NCBI GenBank assembly: GCA_030685025.1 | Contig: JAUXWC010000228.1 | Span: 1 to 64,000, forward strand | Length of the DNA: 64,000 nt | Direction of reading: 5' to 3' | DNA from: Rhodoferax sp. | GTDB taxonomy: Bacteria > Pseudomonadota > Gammaproteobacteria > Burkholderiales > Burkholderiaceae_C | Shown: positions 33,726 to 43,734 of the stretch, piece after piece | Position numbering within the stretch: position 1 is the stretch's first letter | How the letters are laid out: each line of letters begins with the position of its first letter | Program-made: the position numbers and the translations under genes | Notes under the pieces: generated by a model | Databases searched by the model: none | What the model saw: only the letters and a program-made list of their open reading frames with translations | Told to the model about the DNA's origin: nothing

Positions 33726-36700
33726 ATGGACTTACCCAAACTACTGATCGGCAAGCGTTATGGCTTGCCGCGCCCTGCCGGCTCGGCCGATGCCCTGCTG
33801 CTGGCCAAGCTCGGCCAGCGCGAACAGGCGGCCAAGCGCCTGACCGCCGTCATCACCGCCGACGCCACCGATGCGCAACGCCTGATTGACGAGATTGCCT
33901 TCTTTGCGCCGGACCTGCGTTGCGCCCTGTTTCCGGATTGGGAAACCCTGCCCTACGACAGCTTTTCGCCGCACCAGGATCTGATCAGCGAGCGGCTGGC
34001 GACTTTGTGGCGCCTTCACGCCGCCGGTGGGCCACGCGACAAGGACGCCGGGGTGGACTTGGTGCTGGTGCCGGCCACCACCGCGCTGTACCGGCTGGCG
34101 CCGCCGAGCTTTCTGGCCGGCTACACCTTCCATTTCAAGGTCAAACAAAAGCTCGATGAGGCCAAGCTCAAAGCGCAGCTCACCCTGGCCGGCTACAGCC
34201 ACGTGACCCAGGTGGTGAGTCCGGGTGAATACGCCGTGCGGGGCGGGCTGATTGACCTGTTTCCAATGGGTTCCGCGGTGCCGTTCCGCGTCGACCTGTT
34301 CGACGACGAGATCGACAGCATTCGCACTTTCGATCCCGACAGCCAGCGCAGCCTGTACCCGGTGCCTGAAGTGCGACTGTTGCCGGGCCGCGAGTTCCCG
34401 ATGGACGAGCCGGCGCGCGCGCGCTTTCGCAGCCGCTGGCGCGAGCTGCTCGAAGGTGACCCGACCAAGAGCCGCCTGTACAAAGACATGGGTGCCGGCA
34501 TGGCCAGCGCCGGCATCGAGTACTACCTGCCCTTGTTCTTTGAAGACACGGCCACGGTTTTCGACTACCTGGGCGCGGATGCCACGCTGGTTTTGCACGG
34601 TGACCTCGACCAGGCTTTCGCCCACTTCTGGCAGGACACCAAGGAACGTTACCGACTGGTGCAGGGCGATCCGGAACGCCCGGCGCTGCCGCCCGAGGCG
34701 TTGTTCCTAGGTACCGAGCAGTTCTACGCCCATGCCAACGCGCATGCCCAGTTGGCGTTGCGCCCGGCCATCGACGATGTGGTCGACAACGCCTGGTTTC
34801 AGAAGCTGGGCGAACTGTCGGTGGTACGTGGCGCCGATGACCCGCTGGCCCGGCTCAAGAGCCACGGCCGCAACACCGCGCACCGCATCCTGATCCTGGC
34901 GGAGAGCACCGGGCGGCAAAGCAGCCTGCTCGACTTTCTGCGCTCGGGCGAGCTCAATCCACCGGCCTTCGACTCGCTGCAGGAGTTCATCGACAGCGAT
35001 GAGAAGTTCGGCATCGCTACCTCGGCGCTCAACGTCGGCTTCAGTTGGCTGGAACACGGCATCGACTTCGTCACCGAGACCGAGCTGTTTGCGGCCGGCC
35101 CCACCACCCGGCGCCGGCGGACGCAGGAACAGGTCAGCGATGTCGAGGCACTGATCAAGGACCTTAGCGAGCTAAAGGTCGGTGACCCGGTGGTGCACAG
35201 CGCGCACGGGATTGGCCGCTACAAGGGGCTGGTCAATCTCGACCTGGGTCAGGTGCAGGCCAATGGCGAGCCCGAGGTGCAGGAATTCCTGCACCTCGAA
35301 TATGCGGACAAGGCCACGCTCTACGTGCCAGTGAGCCAGTTGCAACTGATCAGCCGCTACACCGGGGTCAGCGCCGACGAGGCACCCTTGCACAAGCTCG
35401 GCAGCGGCCAGTGGGAAAAGGCCAAACGCAAGGCCGCCGAGCAGGTGCGCGACACCGCTGCCGAGTTGCTCAACATCTATGCCCGCCGCGCCGCCCGCGA
35501 AGGCCATGCCTTTCGCTACTCGCCGCACGACTACGAGGCCTTCGCCAATGACTTTGGTTTCGAGGAGACCCCCGACCAGAAGGCCGCTATTCACGCCGTG
35601 ATCCAGGACATGATCAGCCCGCGGCCGATGGACCGGCTGATCTGTGGTGATGTCGGTTTTGGCAAGACTGAAGTGGCGTTGCGTGCCGCCTTTGTGGCCG
35701 TCACCGGTGGCAAGCAGGTGGCGTTTCTGGCGCCCACCACCCTGCTGGCCGAGCAGCACTACCAGACCCTGGTGGACCGCTTTGCCAAGTGGCCGGTCAA
35801 GGTGGCGGAGATGAGCCGCTTTCGATCCGGCAAGGAGATCACCGTCGCGCTCAAGGGCGTGGCGGATGGCACCATCGACATCGTGGTGGGCACCCACAAG
35901 TTGCTCAGTCAGGACACCAAGTTTCACAACCTGGGCCTGTTGATCATCGACGAGGAGCACCGCTTTGGCGTACGCCACAAGGAGCAGATGAAGGCCCTGC
36001 GCGCCGAGGTCGATGTGCTCACGCTCACCGCCACACCCATTCCCCGCACGCTGGGCATGGCTTTGGAGGGCCTGCGCGATCTGAGCGTGATCGCCACCGC
36101 CCCGCAACGCCGCCTGGCGATCAAGACCTTTGTGCGCACTGAAGGAGCAGGCGTGATCCGCGAGGCCGTGTTGCGTGAACTCAAGCGCGGCGGGCAGATC
36201 TACTTCCTGCACAACGAGGTGGAGACGATCGAGAACCGGCGTGCCAAGTTGGAGGAATTGCTGCCGGAAGCACGCATTGCCGTCGCCCACGGCCAGATGC
36301 CCGAGCGCCAGTTGGAAAGCGTCATGCGCGACTTCATCGCCCAGCGCTACAACCTGCTGTTGTGCTCCACCATCATCGAGACCGGCATCGACGTGCCCAC
36401 CGCCAACACCATCGTCATGAGCCGCGCCGACAAGTTCGGCCTGGCGCAGTTGCACCAGTTGCGGGGTCGCGTCGGGCGCAGCCATCACCAGGCCTATGCC
36501 TACCTGATGGTGCCCGACCTGGACGGCCTGACCAAGCAGGCCAGCCAGCGCCTGGACGCGATCCAGGCCATGGAAGAGTTGGGTAGCGGCTTCTACCTGG
36601 CCATGCACGACCTGGAGATCCGCGGCGCGGGCGAGGTGCTGGGCGAGAACCAGAGCGGCAACATGCTGGAAGTGGGTTTTCAGTTGTACAACGAGATGCT

Positions 36701-37223
36701 TTCGGAGGCGGTGCGTTGCCTCAAGACCGGCATCGAGCCCGATTTGCTCAGCCCGCTCAACGTCACCACCGACATCAACTTACACGCCCCGGCGCTGTTA
36801 CCCGACGGCTATTGCGGCGACGTGCACCTGCGCCTGTCCTTCTACAAAAAGTTCGCCACCGCCAAGACCGCTGAACAAGTCGACGCCCTGCAAGAGGAAA
36901 TGGTGGACCGCTTTGGCAAGCCGCCGGTGCAGGCCCAAACTCTGGTGGATGTGCACCGTCTGCGAATCGCCAGCCAGCCCTACGGCGTGCTCAAGGTGGA
37001 TGCGGCACCTTCCGTGATCAGCATCACCTTCAAGAAGGACCCGCCGATTGATTCGATGCGCATCATCGAACTGATCCAGAAGAACCGCCACATCAAACTG
37101 GCCGGCAACGAAAAGCTGCGCATAGAACGCGCGCTGCCCGACCCCCAGGCGCGGGCCCAGATGGTGCGCGACGTGCTGCGCAGCCTGGGACAAGCACGGA
37201 CCGCCCCAGCCATCGCGCATTGA
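33726..37223 (+). CDS. mfd: Transcription-repair coupling factor
   Basis: The 1165-residue helicase displaces stalled RNA polymerase and recruits UvrA. The UvrB-like N-terminus includes LFPDWETLPYDSFSPHQDLI; the polymerase-interacting domain follows near residues 480-560 (GDPVVHSAHGIGRYKGL); the RecG-like translocase shows ICGDVGFGKTEVALRAAFVA (Walker A), IIDEEHRFGVRHKEQMK (DEEH box) and LTATPIPRTLGMALEGL; the C-terminal UvrA-binding domain ends the protein. I chose the ATG at 33726 (MDLPKLLIGKRYGLPRPAG), where homology begins; 33696 and 33687 are upstream alternatives. The length is normal for Mfd. Confidence 0.95.
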   Translation: MDLPKLLIGKRYGLPRPAGSADALLLAKLGQREQAAKRLTAVITADATDAQRLIDEIAFFAPDLRCALFPDWETLPYDSFSPHQDLISERLATLWRLHAAGGPRDKDAGVDLVLVPATTALYRLAPPSFLAGYTFHFKVKQKLDEAKLKAQLTLAGYSHVTQVVSPGEYAVRGGLIDLFPMGSAVPFRVDLFDDEIDSIRTFDPDSQRSLYPVPEVRLLPGREFPMDEPARARFRSRWRELLEGDPTKSRLYKDMGAGMASAGIEYYLPLFFEDTATVFDYLGADATLVLHGDLDQAFAHFWQDTKERYRLVQGDPERPALPPEALFLGTEQFYAHANAHAQLALRPAIDDVVDNAWFQKLGELSVVRGADDPLARLKSHGRNTAHRILILAESTGRQSSLLDFLRSGELNPPAFDSLQEFIDSDEKFGIATSALNVGFSWLEHGIDFVTETELFAAGPTTRRRRTQEQVSDVEALIKDLSELKVGDPVVHSAHGIGRYKGLVNLDLGQVQANGEPEVQEFLHLEYADKATLYVPVSQLQLISRYTGVSADEAPLHKLGSGQWEKAKRKAAEQVRDTAAELLNIYARRAAREGHAFRYSPHDYEAFANDFGFEETPDQKAAIHAVIQDMISPRPMDRLICGDVGFGKTEVALRAAFVAVTGGKQVAFLAPTTLLAEQHYQTLVDRFAKWPVKVAEMSRFRSGKEITVALKGVADGTIDIVVGTHKLLSQDTKFHNLGLLIIDEEHRFGVRHKEQMKALRAEVDVLTLTATPIPRTLGMALEGLRDLSVIATAPQRRLAIKTFVRTEGAGVIREAVLRELKRGGQIYFLHNEVETIENRRAKLEELLPEARIAVAHGQMPERQLESVMRDFIAQRYNLLLCSTIIETGIDVPTANTIVMSRADKFGLAQLHQLRGRVGRSHHQAYAYLMVPDLDGLTKQASQRLDAIQAMEELGSGFYLAMHDLEIRGAGEVLGENQSGNMLEVGFQLYNEMLSEAVRCLKTGIEPDLLSPLNVTTDINLHAPALLPDGYCGDVHLRLSFYKKFATAKTAEQVDALQEEMVDRFGKPPVQAQTLVDVHRLRIASQPYGVLKVDAAPSVISITFKKDPPIDSMRIIELIQKNRHIKLAGNEKLRIERALPDPQARAQMVRDVLRSLGQARTAPAIAH

Positions 37224-37381
37224 GTGTCGCCCGCAGGCAAGGCACGCGGGGGCCGACCGGTCAGCGAGTGTGCCAGGTGCGGGGCGACAGCGCTGGACAA
37301 CGCCTTTGCACGGCACGGGTTTTCTGCCATCATGCAGCCATGGATTGCCAGGGGGTTCTGGCGGGTCTCCCAGGAGCGCAC

Positions 37382-40279
37382 ATGGGTCAAACGGGTCATT
37401 ACGCGTCCGCACTGGCGGTTGAGGACGAGCTGTCCGTGTTTCGGGCGATGTTGGACCACCTGCCCGTCGGGATCTCGGTCTTCGACCGGTCGCTGCGCCT
37501 GGTGGTAGTCAACCACCTGCTGGTGGAGATGCTCGACTTCCCGCACCACCTCTTCGAAGGTCGCATGCCGACCCTGGAGGATCTGACCCTGTTCAACGCG
37601 CGGCGCGGGGAATACGGCGCCGGAGACCCTCACCAGCAGACCCAGGAACGCATGGACTTGGCCCGCATGGGCCAGGCGCACCGTTTTCAACGCACGCGCC
37701 CCAACGGCAGAGTGTTCGAAATCATCGGTGCGCCGCTGCCCAACGGGGGGTTCATCAGCATCTACACCGACATCACCGATCAGCGGCGCAGCGAAGCGGC
37801 CCTGCACGAGCAGGCGATGTACCTGAGCAGCGTGGTGGACCACCTGCCCCAGGGCATCTCGGTGTTTGACGAGCAACTGCGACTCAAGTGCTGGAACGCC
37901 ACTTTGCTCGACGTGCTCGAACTACCGCCCGAATCCGTTTACGAAAACGTGCCGTTCGACGACTTGCTGATGGTCCCGGCGCTGCGCGGCGAGTATGGCC
38001 CCGGCGACCCCGCCGAACACGTGGCCAAGCGGCGCGCGATGGCGATGAAGTTCGAGGCGCACCGGTTCCAGCGCACCCGCCCCAACGGGCGCACCCATCT
38101 GGTCGAAGGACGGCCGATGCAGATGGACGGGCGCACCATTGGTTTTGTCACCAGCTACACCGATATCACCGACAGTCAACGCCGTGAATCGGCCTTGGCG
38201 GAAAAGACCGCCTTGCTCCAGACCCTGGTGGAAAACCTCCCCAGCGGAGTCAGCATCTTTGATCGGGACCTCAAACTGGTCCTGATGAACGACCAGGCCA
38301 TCGAGCTGCTGGGCTTCAGCCAGGAGGTGCTGCGCCAGCATCCCGATTTCGCCAGCCTGGCGCGCTGGAATGCCATGCGTGGCGAATACGGCGAAATCGA
38401 TGTCGAGCGCTTCATGGCCGACCTGATGTCCAAGGCCTCACACCCGGTGCCGCATCGACTGGAGCGCACGCGCCCCAATGGCACGGTGATCGAACTGCGT
38501 GGCGCACCGATGCCGCACGGTGGTTTTGTCACGATCTACACCGACATCACCGAACAGAAAGCCATCGAGCGTGAGTTGCGCCACCAAAGCGAGGTATTCC
38601 AGACGCTGGTGGACAACATCCCCGGCGGTGTGACCTTGTTCGGCGCGGACCAGCAACTGCTCGCCCACAACAAGGAATTTTCCCGTCTGCTGGAGTTTCC
38701 GCCCGAGTTGTTCGAGGGTAAGCCGACGCTGGAGCGTTTCTTCCGCTTCAACGCCGAGCGCGGTGAATACGGACCCGGCAACGCCGAGGTCCAGGCGCAG
38801 CAAATGCTCGCCCGGGCGAGCCGGCACGAACCGCATCAATTCATCCGCACCCGCCCCAACGGTACCGTGCTTGAGGTGCGCGGCCTGCCTCTGGCCGACG
38901 GCAGTTTTGTCACGATCTACACGGATGTCACGCAACAACACGCGGCAGCGGCGGCGATCGAACGCCTGGCCCACCGCGACACCCTCACCGGCCTGGCCAA
39001 CCGCCACACGTTGGAGGCCCGCCTCGATCAGTTGGTGGCCGATGCCCGGCGCTACGATCGCCGGCTCGCCGTGATGTTTCTGGACATGGACAACTTCAAA
39101 ACCATCAACGACACGCTGGGGCACGCCGTCGGGGACAAGTTCCTGAGAGCCATCGCCGCTCGGCTGAGTGCCACCGTTCGCGACAACGATATCGTGGCGC
39201 GACTCGGGGGTGACGAGTTCGTCGTCGTGCTGGCCGAGGTGGGCGACCCCACTGACGTGACCGGTGTAGCCGCGAAGATCAGTCAGGTGCTGAGCCAGCC
39301 GATCAGCACTGGCAGCCATTCCTTGCGGGCGTCGGCCTCGATCGGCATTTGCTTCTACCCCGAAGACGGCGAGGACCGCGGCGCCCTGATGCAAAGCGCG
39401 GACATTGCCATGTACCACGCCAAGAAGGCCGGCAAGGCCACGTTCCATTTCTACGACGCAGCCATGATGGCCGTGGCCAGCGCCCGCCTGGAGAGCGAGC
39501 GCGCCCTGTGCGAAGCGGTCGAACAGCAGGCCTTCATCCTGCACTATCAGCCGCAACTGGATCACTCCGGCCAACGCGCCGTCGGCGTGGAGGCACTGAT
39601 CCGCTGGCGCAAGGCCTCTGGCGAACTGGTACCCCCTGCCCTGTTCATCCCGCTGGCGGAGGAAATCGGCCTGATCAACGCCATTGGGGAGTGGGCGCTG
39701 CGTGAGGCCTGCCGCACCATGGCCGGCTGGCACGAGCGCGGCCTTCACGGCCTTTGCGTGGCGGTCAATCTCAGCGCCGTGCAACTGGGAAACCCCGCCC
39801 TGCCCGAGCGCATTGCCAGCGCCCTGCGTGACAGCGGCTTGCCCGCCGCATCATTGACGCTTGAAGTCACCGAATCGGTGGCCATGCAGGACCCGCAATC
39901 GTCCATCGGGCGCCTCGAACTGATCCGCTCGCTCGGCGTACGTCTGGCCATCGATGACTTTGGCACCGGCTACTCCTCGCTGGCCTACCTCAAACGCCTG
40001 CCGCTGAATTACCTGAAACTGGATCGAGCCTTCGTCGAAGACTTGGAGACCGACAGCAACGATGCTGCCATCTGCTCCGCCACCATTGCGCTGGCACACA
40101 ATCTCGGCCTGTCGGTGGTGGCCGAAGGTGTCGAGACCGCCGCGCAGCATGCGTTCCTGGCCGCGCTGAACTGCGACACCTACCAAGGCTACTTCTTCAG
40201 CCGTCCACTGCCCGAAGCCGACGCCTATGCGTGGCTCGTTGCGCACTCGAACCCGGCGCCGCGGTCTGGCCCGATCTGA
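37382..40279 (+). CDS. Four-PAS diguanylate cyclase/phosphodiesterase (GGDEF-EAL)
   Basis: This 965-residue signalling protein has four tandem PAS-7-type repeats of about 127 residues (from residue 20 to 520), each with an LPxGxxxF start, an RTRPNG motif and a YTDIT-like end. A GGDEF domain follows (RLGGDEFVVVLAEV intact, about 560-720), then an EAL domain (VGVEALIRWRKASG, DDFGTGYSSLAYLKRLPLNY). Both catalytic motifs look intact, so it may make or break cyclic di-GMP. I chose the ATG at 37382 because AGGAG precedes it by 7 bp; the frame is open further upstream. The PAS ligands are unknown. Confidence 0.9.
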   Translation: MGQTGHYASALAVEDELSVFRAMLDHLPVGISVFDRSLRLVVVNHLLVEMLDFPHHLFEGRMPTLEDLTLFNARRGEYGAGDPHQQTQERMDLARMGQAHRFQRTRPNGRVFEIIGAPLPNGGFISIYTDITDQRRSEAALHEQAMYLSSVVDHLPQGISVFDEQLRLKCWNATLLDVLELPPESVYENVPFDDLLMVPALRGEYGPGDPAEHVAKRRAMAMKFEAHRFQRTRPNGRTHLVEGRPMQMDGRTIGFVTSYTDITDSQRRESALAEKTALLQTLVENLPSGVSIFDRDLKLVLMNDQAIELLGFSQEVLRQHPDFASLARWNAMRGEYGEIDVERFMADLMSKASHPVPHRLERTRPNGTVIELRGAPMPHGGFVTIYTDITEQKAIERELRHQSEVFQTLVDNIPGGVTLFGADQQLLAHNKEFSRLLEFPPELFEGKPTLERFFRFNAERGEYGPGNAEVQAQQMLARASRHEPHQFIRTRPNGTVLEVRGLPLADGSFVTIYTDVTQQHAAAAAIERLAHRDTLTGLANRHTLEARLDQLVADARRYDRRLAVMFLDMDNFKTINDTLGHAVGDKFLRAIAARLSATVRDNDIVARLGGDEFVVVLAEVGDPTDVTGVAAKISQVLSQPISTGSHSLRASASIGICFYPEDGEDRGALMQSADIAMYHAKKAGKATFHFYDAAMMAVASARLESERALCEAVEQQAFILHYQPQLDHSGQRAVGVEALIRWRKASGELVPPALFIPLAEEIGLINAIGEWALREACRTMAGWHERGLHGLCVAVNLSAVQLGNPALPERIASALRDSGLPAASLTLEVTESVAMQDPQSSIGRLELIRSLGVRLAIDDFGTGYSSLAYLKRLPLNYLKLDRAFVEDLETDSNDAAICSATIALAHNLGLSVVAEGVETAAQHAFLAALNCDTYQGYFFSRPLPEADAYAWLVAHSNPAPRSGPI

Positions 40280-40361
40280 GCGTGCGCTCAAACGCCAGCG
40301 CCGCTCTGGCAAGATACAACGTGTCGTCCACCGTTTGATGGACCGTTTCCGCCGCCTCACC

Positions 40362-41087
40362 ATGTCCCACCTCAAAGAGCTCTCGCACGGTCTGTTCGTT
40401 CAGGGTATCAAGCCCCATTTGAAGCTCAACGCGTTCAAACTGATCGCCTTCGACATGGACTCGACACTGATCGACATCGAATGCATCGATGAGATCGCCG
40501 ACGTTGTCGGCAAAGGGCCGGAAGTACAGGCCATCACCGAGGCGGCCATGCGGGGCGAGATCAGCAACTTTGAAGACAGCCTGCGCCGGCGTCTGGCGAT
40601 CCTGGCCGGCACGCCGGTCTCGGCCTTGCAGCGTGTCTACGAACACCGCCTGCGGCTGAACCCCGGTGCGCTGCAACTGCTGGCCTACGCGCGCTGGGAC
40701 GGTCTTAAAATCCTGTTGATCTCGGGCGGTTTCACGTATTTCACCGACCGCCTCAAGCCACGCCTGGGCCTGGACTTCACGCGCTCAAACCAACTTGAAA
40801 TCGAAGACGACCGACTCACCGGCCGCGTGATCGGGCCAGTGATCGACCAGCACGCCAAGCGCGACACGGTCGCCGAGGTGTGCCGCCAGATCGGTTGCGC
40901 CCACGAACAGGTGATCGCCGTGGGCGACGGTGCCAATGACCTCGAAATGATGGGACTCGCCGGCCTGAGCGTGGCCTACCGCGCCAAACCGAAGGTGCGC
41001 GAATTCGCCAACGTCAGCATCGACAGCGGCGGTCTCGACCGGCTGCTGACGGTCACCGTGCCCTCGGTGGTGTACCGACAGGCCTGA
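40362..41087 (+). CDS. serB: Phosphoserine phosphatase
   Basis: The 241-residue HAD-family enzyme removes phosphate from phosphoserine in the last step of serine synthesis. The motifs are FDMDSTLIDIECIDEIA (nucleophile Asp), ILLISGGFTYFTDRLKPRLG and GDGANDLEMMGLAGLSVAYR. The N-terminal regulatory domain of the E. coli enzyme is shortened, as in many betaproteobacteria. The ATG at 40362 (MSHLKELSHGLF) is preferred; 40338 would add eight residues. It lies downstream of the GGDEF-EAL gene after about 80 bp and before the second long repeat. Confidence 0.9.
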   Translation: MSHLKELSHGLFVQGIKPHLKLNAFKLIAFDMDSTLIDIECIDEIADVVGKGPEVQAITEAAMRGEISNFEDSLRRRLAILAGTPVSALQRVYEHRLRLNPGALQLLAYARWDGLKILLISGGFTYFTDRLKPRLGLDFTRSNQLEIEDDRLTGRVIGPVIDQHAKRDTVAEVCRQIGCAHEQVIAVGDGANDLEMMGLAGLSVAYRAKPKVREFANVSIDSGGLDRLLTVTVPSVVYRQA

Positions 41088-41184
41088 GTCGGGCCGTGCG
41101 CCGCAGCGCACCGCGCAAATACCAGCATTGGAACTTGCTTGCCCTTGCCATGCGGGTGCTGTTTCCCCCACTCACTCCCCCCCG

Positions 41185-41557
41185 CCCCTCTCCCGCCCCG
41201 CCGGGCGGAAGAGGGGAGCTTCATTTGGTCTCTGGTCTCGACCAACGCGTTCACGGCGCGACCGTCGCGACTGCTGCCGCTCGGCAAGAGTGGCCGCAAC
41301 CGGTCGTAACTGGTTCGAGACGTTGACGTGCGCCACCGGCTGGCCGCTACGCGCCAGCGACGAGACAGAGACAGAGACAGAGACAGAGACAGAGGTGGAT
41401 TTCATCTCGAACCACCGAGTTCGCGTCCGACGTTCGGAACTCGCACCCTGAATTCCTGCCGCGCCAACGTCGATTTCAACGGCTCCCGGTTTACCCAGTG
41501 CCGAATCACGCGGTCAAATAGGGCCCCCCTTTCCGCCCTGGCGAGGGTGGAAAGGGG
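41185..41557. repeat. 370-bp dispersed repeat with a hairpin at each end, copy B
   Basis: This copy has the same opening hairpin (41185-41216; CCCCTCT/AGAGGGG) and closing hairpin (41526-41557; CCCCTTTCC/GGAAAGGGG) as copy A at 4173-4542, with the same interior order (CTCGACCAACGCGTTCACGG, then GCGCCAGCGACGAG). It differs in its middle, where a GAGACA microsatellite replaces other sequence. The element fills most of the 530-bp gap between serB and trpB2; I see no gene in it. Confidence 0.8.
41362..41395. repeat. GAGACA hexanucleotide microsatellite inside copy B
   Basis: Five perfect GAGACA units (41362-41391) plus a partial one. Copy A has no such array at the equivalent place (GACGAGTCAAAGAACAAAAG), so the array expanded in this copy only. 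Confidence 0.85.
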
Positions 41558-41617
41558 CGGGGGGATAGGGGGTGAGTTAAGAAAACCCCCACCGCACCAA
41601 CCAAACTTCCAATACCC

Positions 41618-42988
41618 TCAGGCGGGTTCCGGCACGCTGGGCAGGCCGGCCAAGGCCATCGCCAATTCACTCTCGTCGTAGTGCTCGTCGGTCAGTTCGC
41701 CTGCAAAGTACTTCTGGTAGGCGGACATGTCAAAGTGCCCGTGGCCGCACAGGTTGAACAGAATGGTCTCGGCCTTGCCTTCGCGCTTGCAGCGCATCGC
41801 CTCGGCGATCGCACCCTTGACCGCGTGGTTGGCCTCGGGCGCCGGCACGATGCCTTCGTTGCGGGCAAATAACACGCCGGCCTCGAAGCATTCCACCTGG
41901 TTGTAGGACACCGCTTCGAGCAAACCCAGCTCCTTGCAATGCGACACCAGCGGCGCCATGCCGTGGTAGCGCAAGCCACCCGCATGAAAACCCGGCGGCG
42001 TGAACTGGCTGCCCAAGGTGTGCATCTTGGTCAGCGGCGTCATGCGCCCGGTGTCGCCAAAGTCATAGGCGTACCGGCCGCGGGTCAGCGACGGGCAAGC
42101 GGCCGGCTCGACCGCCACGATGCGCGACTTCTGACCGCCACGCAGCCCGTGACCGATGAAGGGGAAGGCAATGCCGGCGAAGTTGGAACCCCCACCGGTG
42201 CAGCCCACCACCACGTCCGGCCAAGCATCGGCCATCTGCATTTGCTCCATCGCCTCCTGCCCGATGATGGTTTGATGCAAGAGCACATGGTTCAGGACTG
42301 AGCCCAACGCGTACTTGGTGTCTTCCCGCTGCACCGCCAGCTCCACCGCCTCTGAAATCGCAATGCCCAGGCTGCCGGGATGGTTGGGATTCTTGGCCAG
42401 CACCGAGCGTCCGTAAACCGTCTCGTTGGAAGGCGAGGCGACACAACGTGCGCCATAGGTTTCCATCACCGCTCGCCGATAGGGCTTCTGGTCATACGAG
42501 ACGCGTACCTGAAACACCTCGATCTCCAAACCGAACAAGGAGCCCGCAAACGCCAATGAGGTGCCCCACTGCCCGGCACCGGTCTCGGTGACCAGGCGCT
42601 TGACGCCCGCCTCCTTGTTGTAGAACGCCTGCGGCACGGCCGTATTCGGCTTATGGCTACCCGCCGGGCTGACGCCTTCGTACTTGTAGTAAATCTTGGC
42701 CGGTGTGCCCAGCGCCTTTTCCAGCCGGTGCGCGCGGTACAGCGGCGCGGGCCTCCAGAGGCGAAACACGTCACGAACGGGCTCGGGGATCTCGATCTCC
42801 CGCTCCTGGCTTACCTCTTGCATGATCAGCGCCATCGGGAACAACGGTGCCAGGTCATCCGGGCCCACCGGCTGCAGGGTGCCGGGGTGCAACACCGCCG
42901 GCGCCGGCTTGGGCAAGTCGGCCTGGATGTTGTACCAAAACCGCGGCATCTGCTTTTCTTCCAACAAAAACTTCGTTTGCACGCTCAT
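41618..42988 (-). CDS. trpB2: TrpB2-type tryptophan synthase beta-like PLP enzyme
   Basis: This 456-residue PLP enzyme belongs to the TrpB2 branch of the tryptophan synthase beta family. It has the PLP-Lys motif SPAGSHKPNTAVPQAFYN, the Gly-rich phosphate loop VVGCTGGGSNFAGIAFPF, and the N-terminal extension MPRFWYNIQADLPKPAPAVL typical of TrpB2. TrpB2 can form tryptophan from indole and serine, with or without TrpA. No trpA or other trp gene lies nearby, so indole salvage or another serine-type reaction is possible. The ATG at 42988 is preceded by an AGGAGG site; the frame upstream runs through repeat sequence. Confidence 0.88.
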   Translation of the reverse strand: MSVQTKFLLEEKQMPRFWYNIQADLPKPAPAVLHPGTLQPVGPDDLAPLFPMALIMQEVSQEREIEIPEPVRDVFRLWRPAPLYRAHRLEKALGTPAKIYYKYEGVSPAGSHKPNTAVPQAFYNKEAGVKRLVTETGAGQWGTSLAFAGSLFGLEIEVFQVRVSYDQKPYRRAVMETYGARCVASPSNETVYGRSVLAKNPNHPGSLGIAISEAVELAVQREDTKYALGSVLNHVLLHQTIIGQEAMEQMQMADAWPDVVVGCTGGGSNFAGIAFPFIGHGLRGGQKSRIVAVEPAACPSLTRGRYAYDFGDTGRMTPLTKMHTLGSQFTPPGFHAGGLRYHGMAPLVSHCKELGLLEAVSYNQVECFEAGVLFARNEGIVPAPEANHAVKGAIAEAMRCKREGKAETILFNLCGHGHFDMSAYQKYFAGELTDEHYDESELAMALAGLPSVPEPA

Positions 42989-43004
42989 GAATGCCTCCTG
43001 ATGT

Positions 43005-43040
43005 GTTGCGGGACAGACCTTCAGCTCTACCCGGAACTGA
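43005..43040 (-). repeat. Diverged GGACAGA-type repeat ahead of trpB2
   Basis: Read on the minus strand the gap contains TCAGTTCCGGGTAGAGCTGA then GGTCTGTCCCGCAA, aligning with the repeats at 12800 and 16354. One arm is altered (GGTAGA for GGACAGA). It sits just upstream of the trpB2 Shine-Dalgarno site, as the other copies do for fcs and livH. Confidence 0.6.
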
Positions 43041-43286
43041 TTAAGGGATGTTTGAAATACGCTCTGCAATGCCAATATGGCCGTATACAGTATGCACGGG
43101 TTTGGTTTTGAATAGAAGACCGCCGAGTGCAGGTTTACCCGCACCCCAATCCGGCGCGAGTTTGCGCAAGATCAAAGTCAACACCGGTTCGGCGCCAATT
43201 TGTCGACGCGCGCCAACCCCGCCGATCAGCCAACCCATCGGTGGGGCTTGGCGCAGAACGACTCGTAGCCAAGTCGAACCTGACGC

Positions 43287-43499
43287 TCAGGGCGCAGGCG
43301 CGTTACCCGGGTCCTCGGGGGCGTCCGCCTGACGCTTCCACTTCTGGTAGCACTCGACGCCGCAAAAATGAACCACATAGTCCGTCGCTTCTGGTACGGT
43401 AGCTTCGGAAATGGGCACTTCCTTCAGGCAGATCTCACAGGCGATCAGATCCAGCTCAACAGGTTTGTCTTGGGTCGTCACAATCACCTCCTTCAGCAT
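43287..43499 (-). CDS. DUF3330-type small Cys-rich protein
   Basis: This 70-residue protein has two cysteine pairs, CEIC near residue 21 and HFCGVECYQKW near residue 44, likely a small zinc- or metal-binding site, and the DUF3330-like block EICLKEVPISEATVPEATDY. The family appears in proteobacterial genomes, including near metal-resistance genes, without a proven role. The ATG at 43499 (MLKEVIVTTQ) is preferred because the upstream nine residues look unlike the family. It lies alone between trpB2 and prkA, transcribed leftwards. Confidence 0.78.
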   Translation of the reverse strand: MLKEVIVTTQDKPVELDLIACEICLKEVPISEATVPEATDYVVHFCGVECYQKWKRQADAPEDPGNAPAP

Positions 43500-43734
43500 G
43501 GCACCATGGGCACGCCGCCCATTCAACTATAGCGAGTGGCAGTCGCAATACCAGCCGTTCGCAGCGCCAAAATCACATTTGTTGCCCTCGGAGCGCGCAC
43601 ATGAAAAGCCCCTTTTCGGTGCTTTTTTTTGTTTAAAAACACCGCAACTAATTTCTACAAGGGCTATCATAAAAATGTGATCGATGAATCGCGTTTGCCT
43701 GGAACTGAAACACACGGTTGAATGGAGAGTCATC

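Noticed and set aside
43600..43680. T-rich and hairpin-like sequence before prkA as a terminator or promoter
   Set aside because: The stem is imperfect, and no -35/-10 pair with good spacing could be fitted. The leader is mentioned with the gene only.
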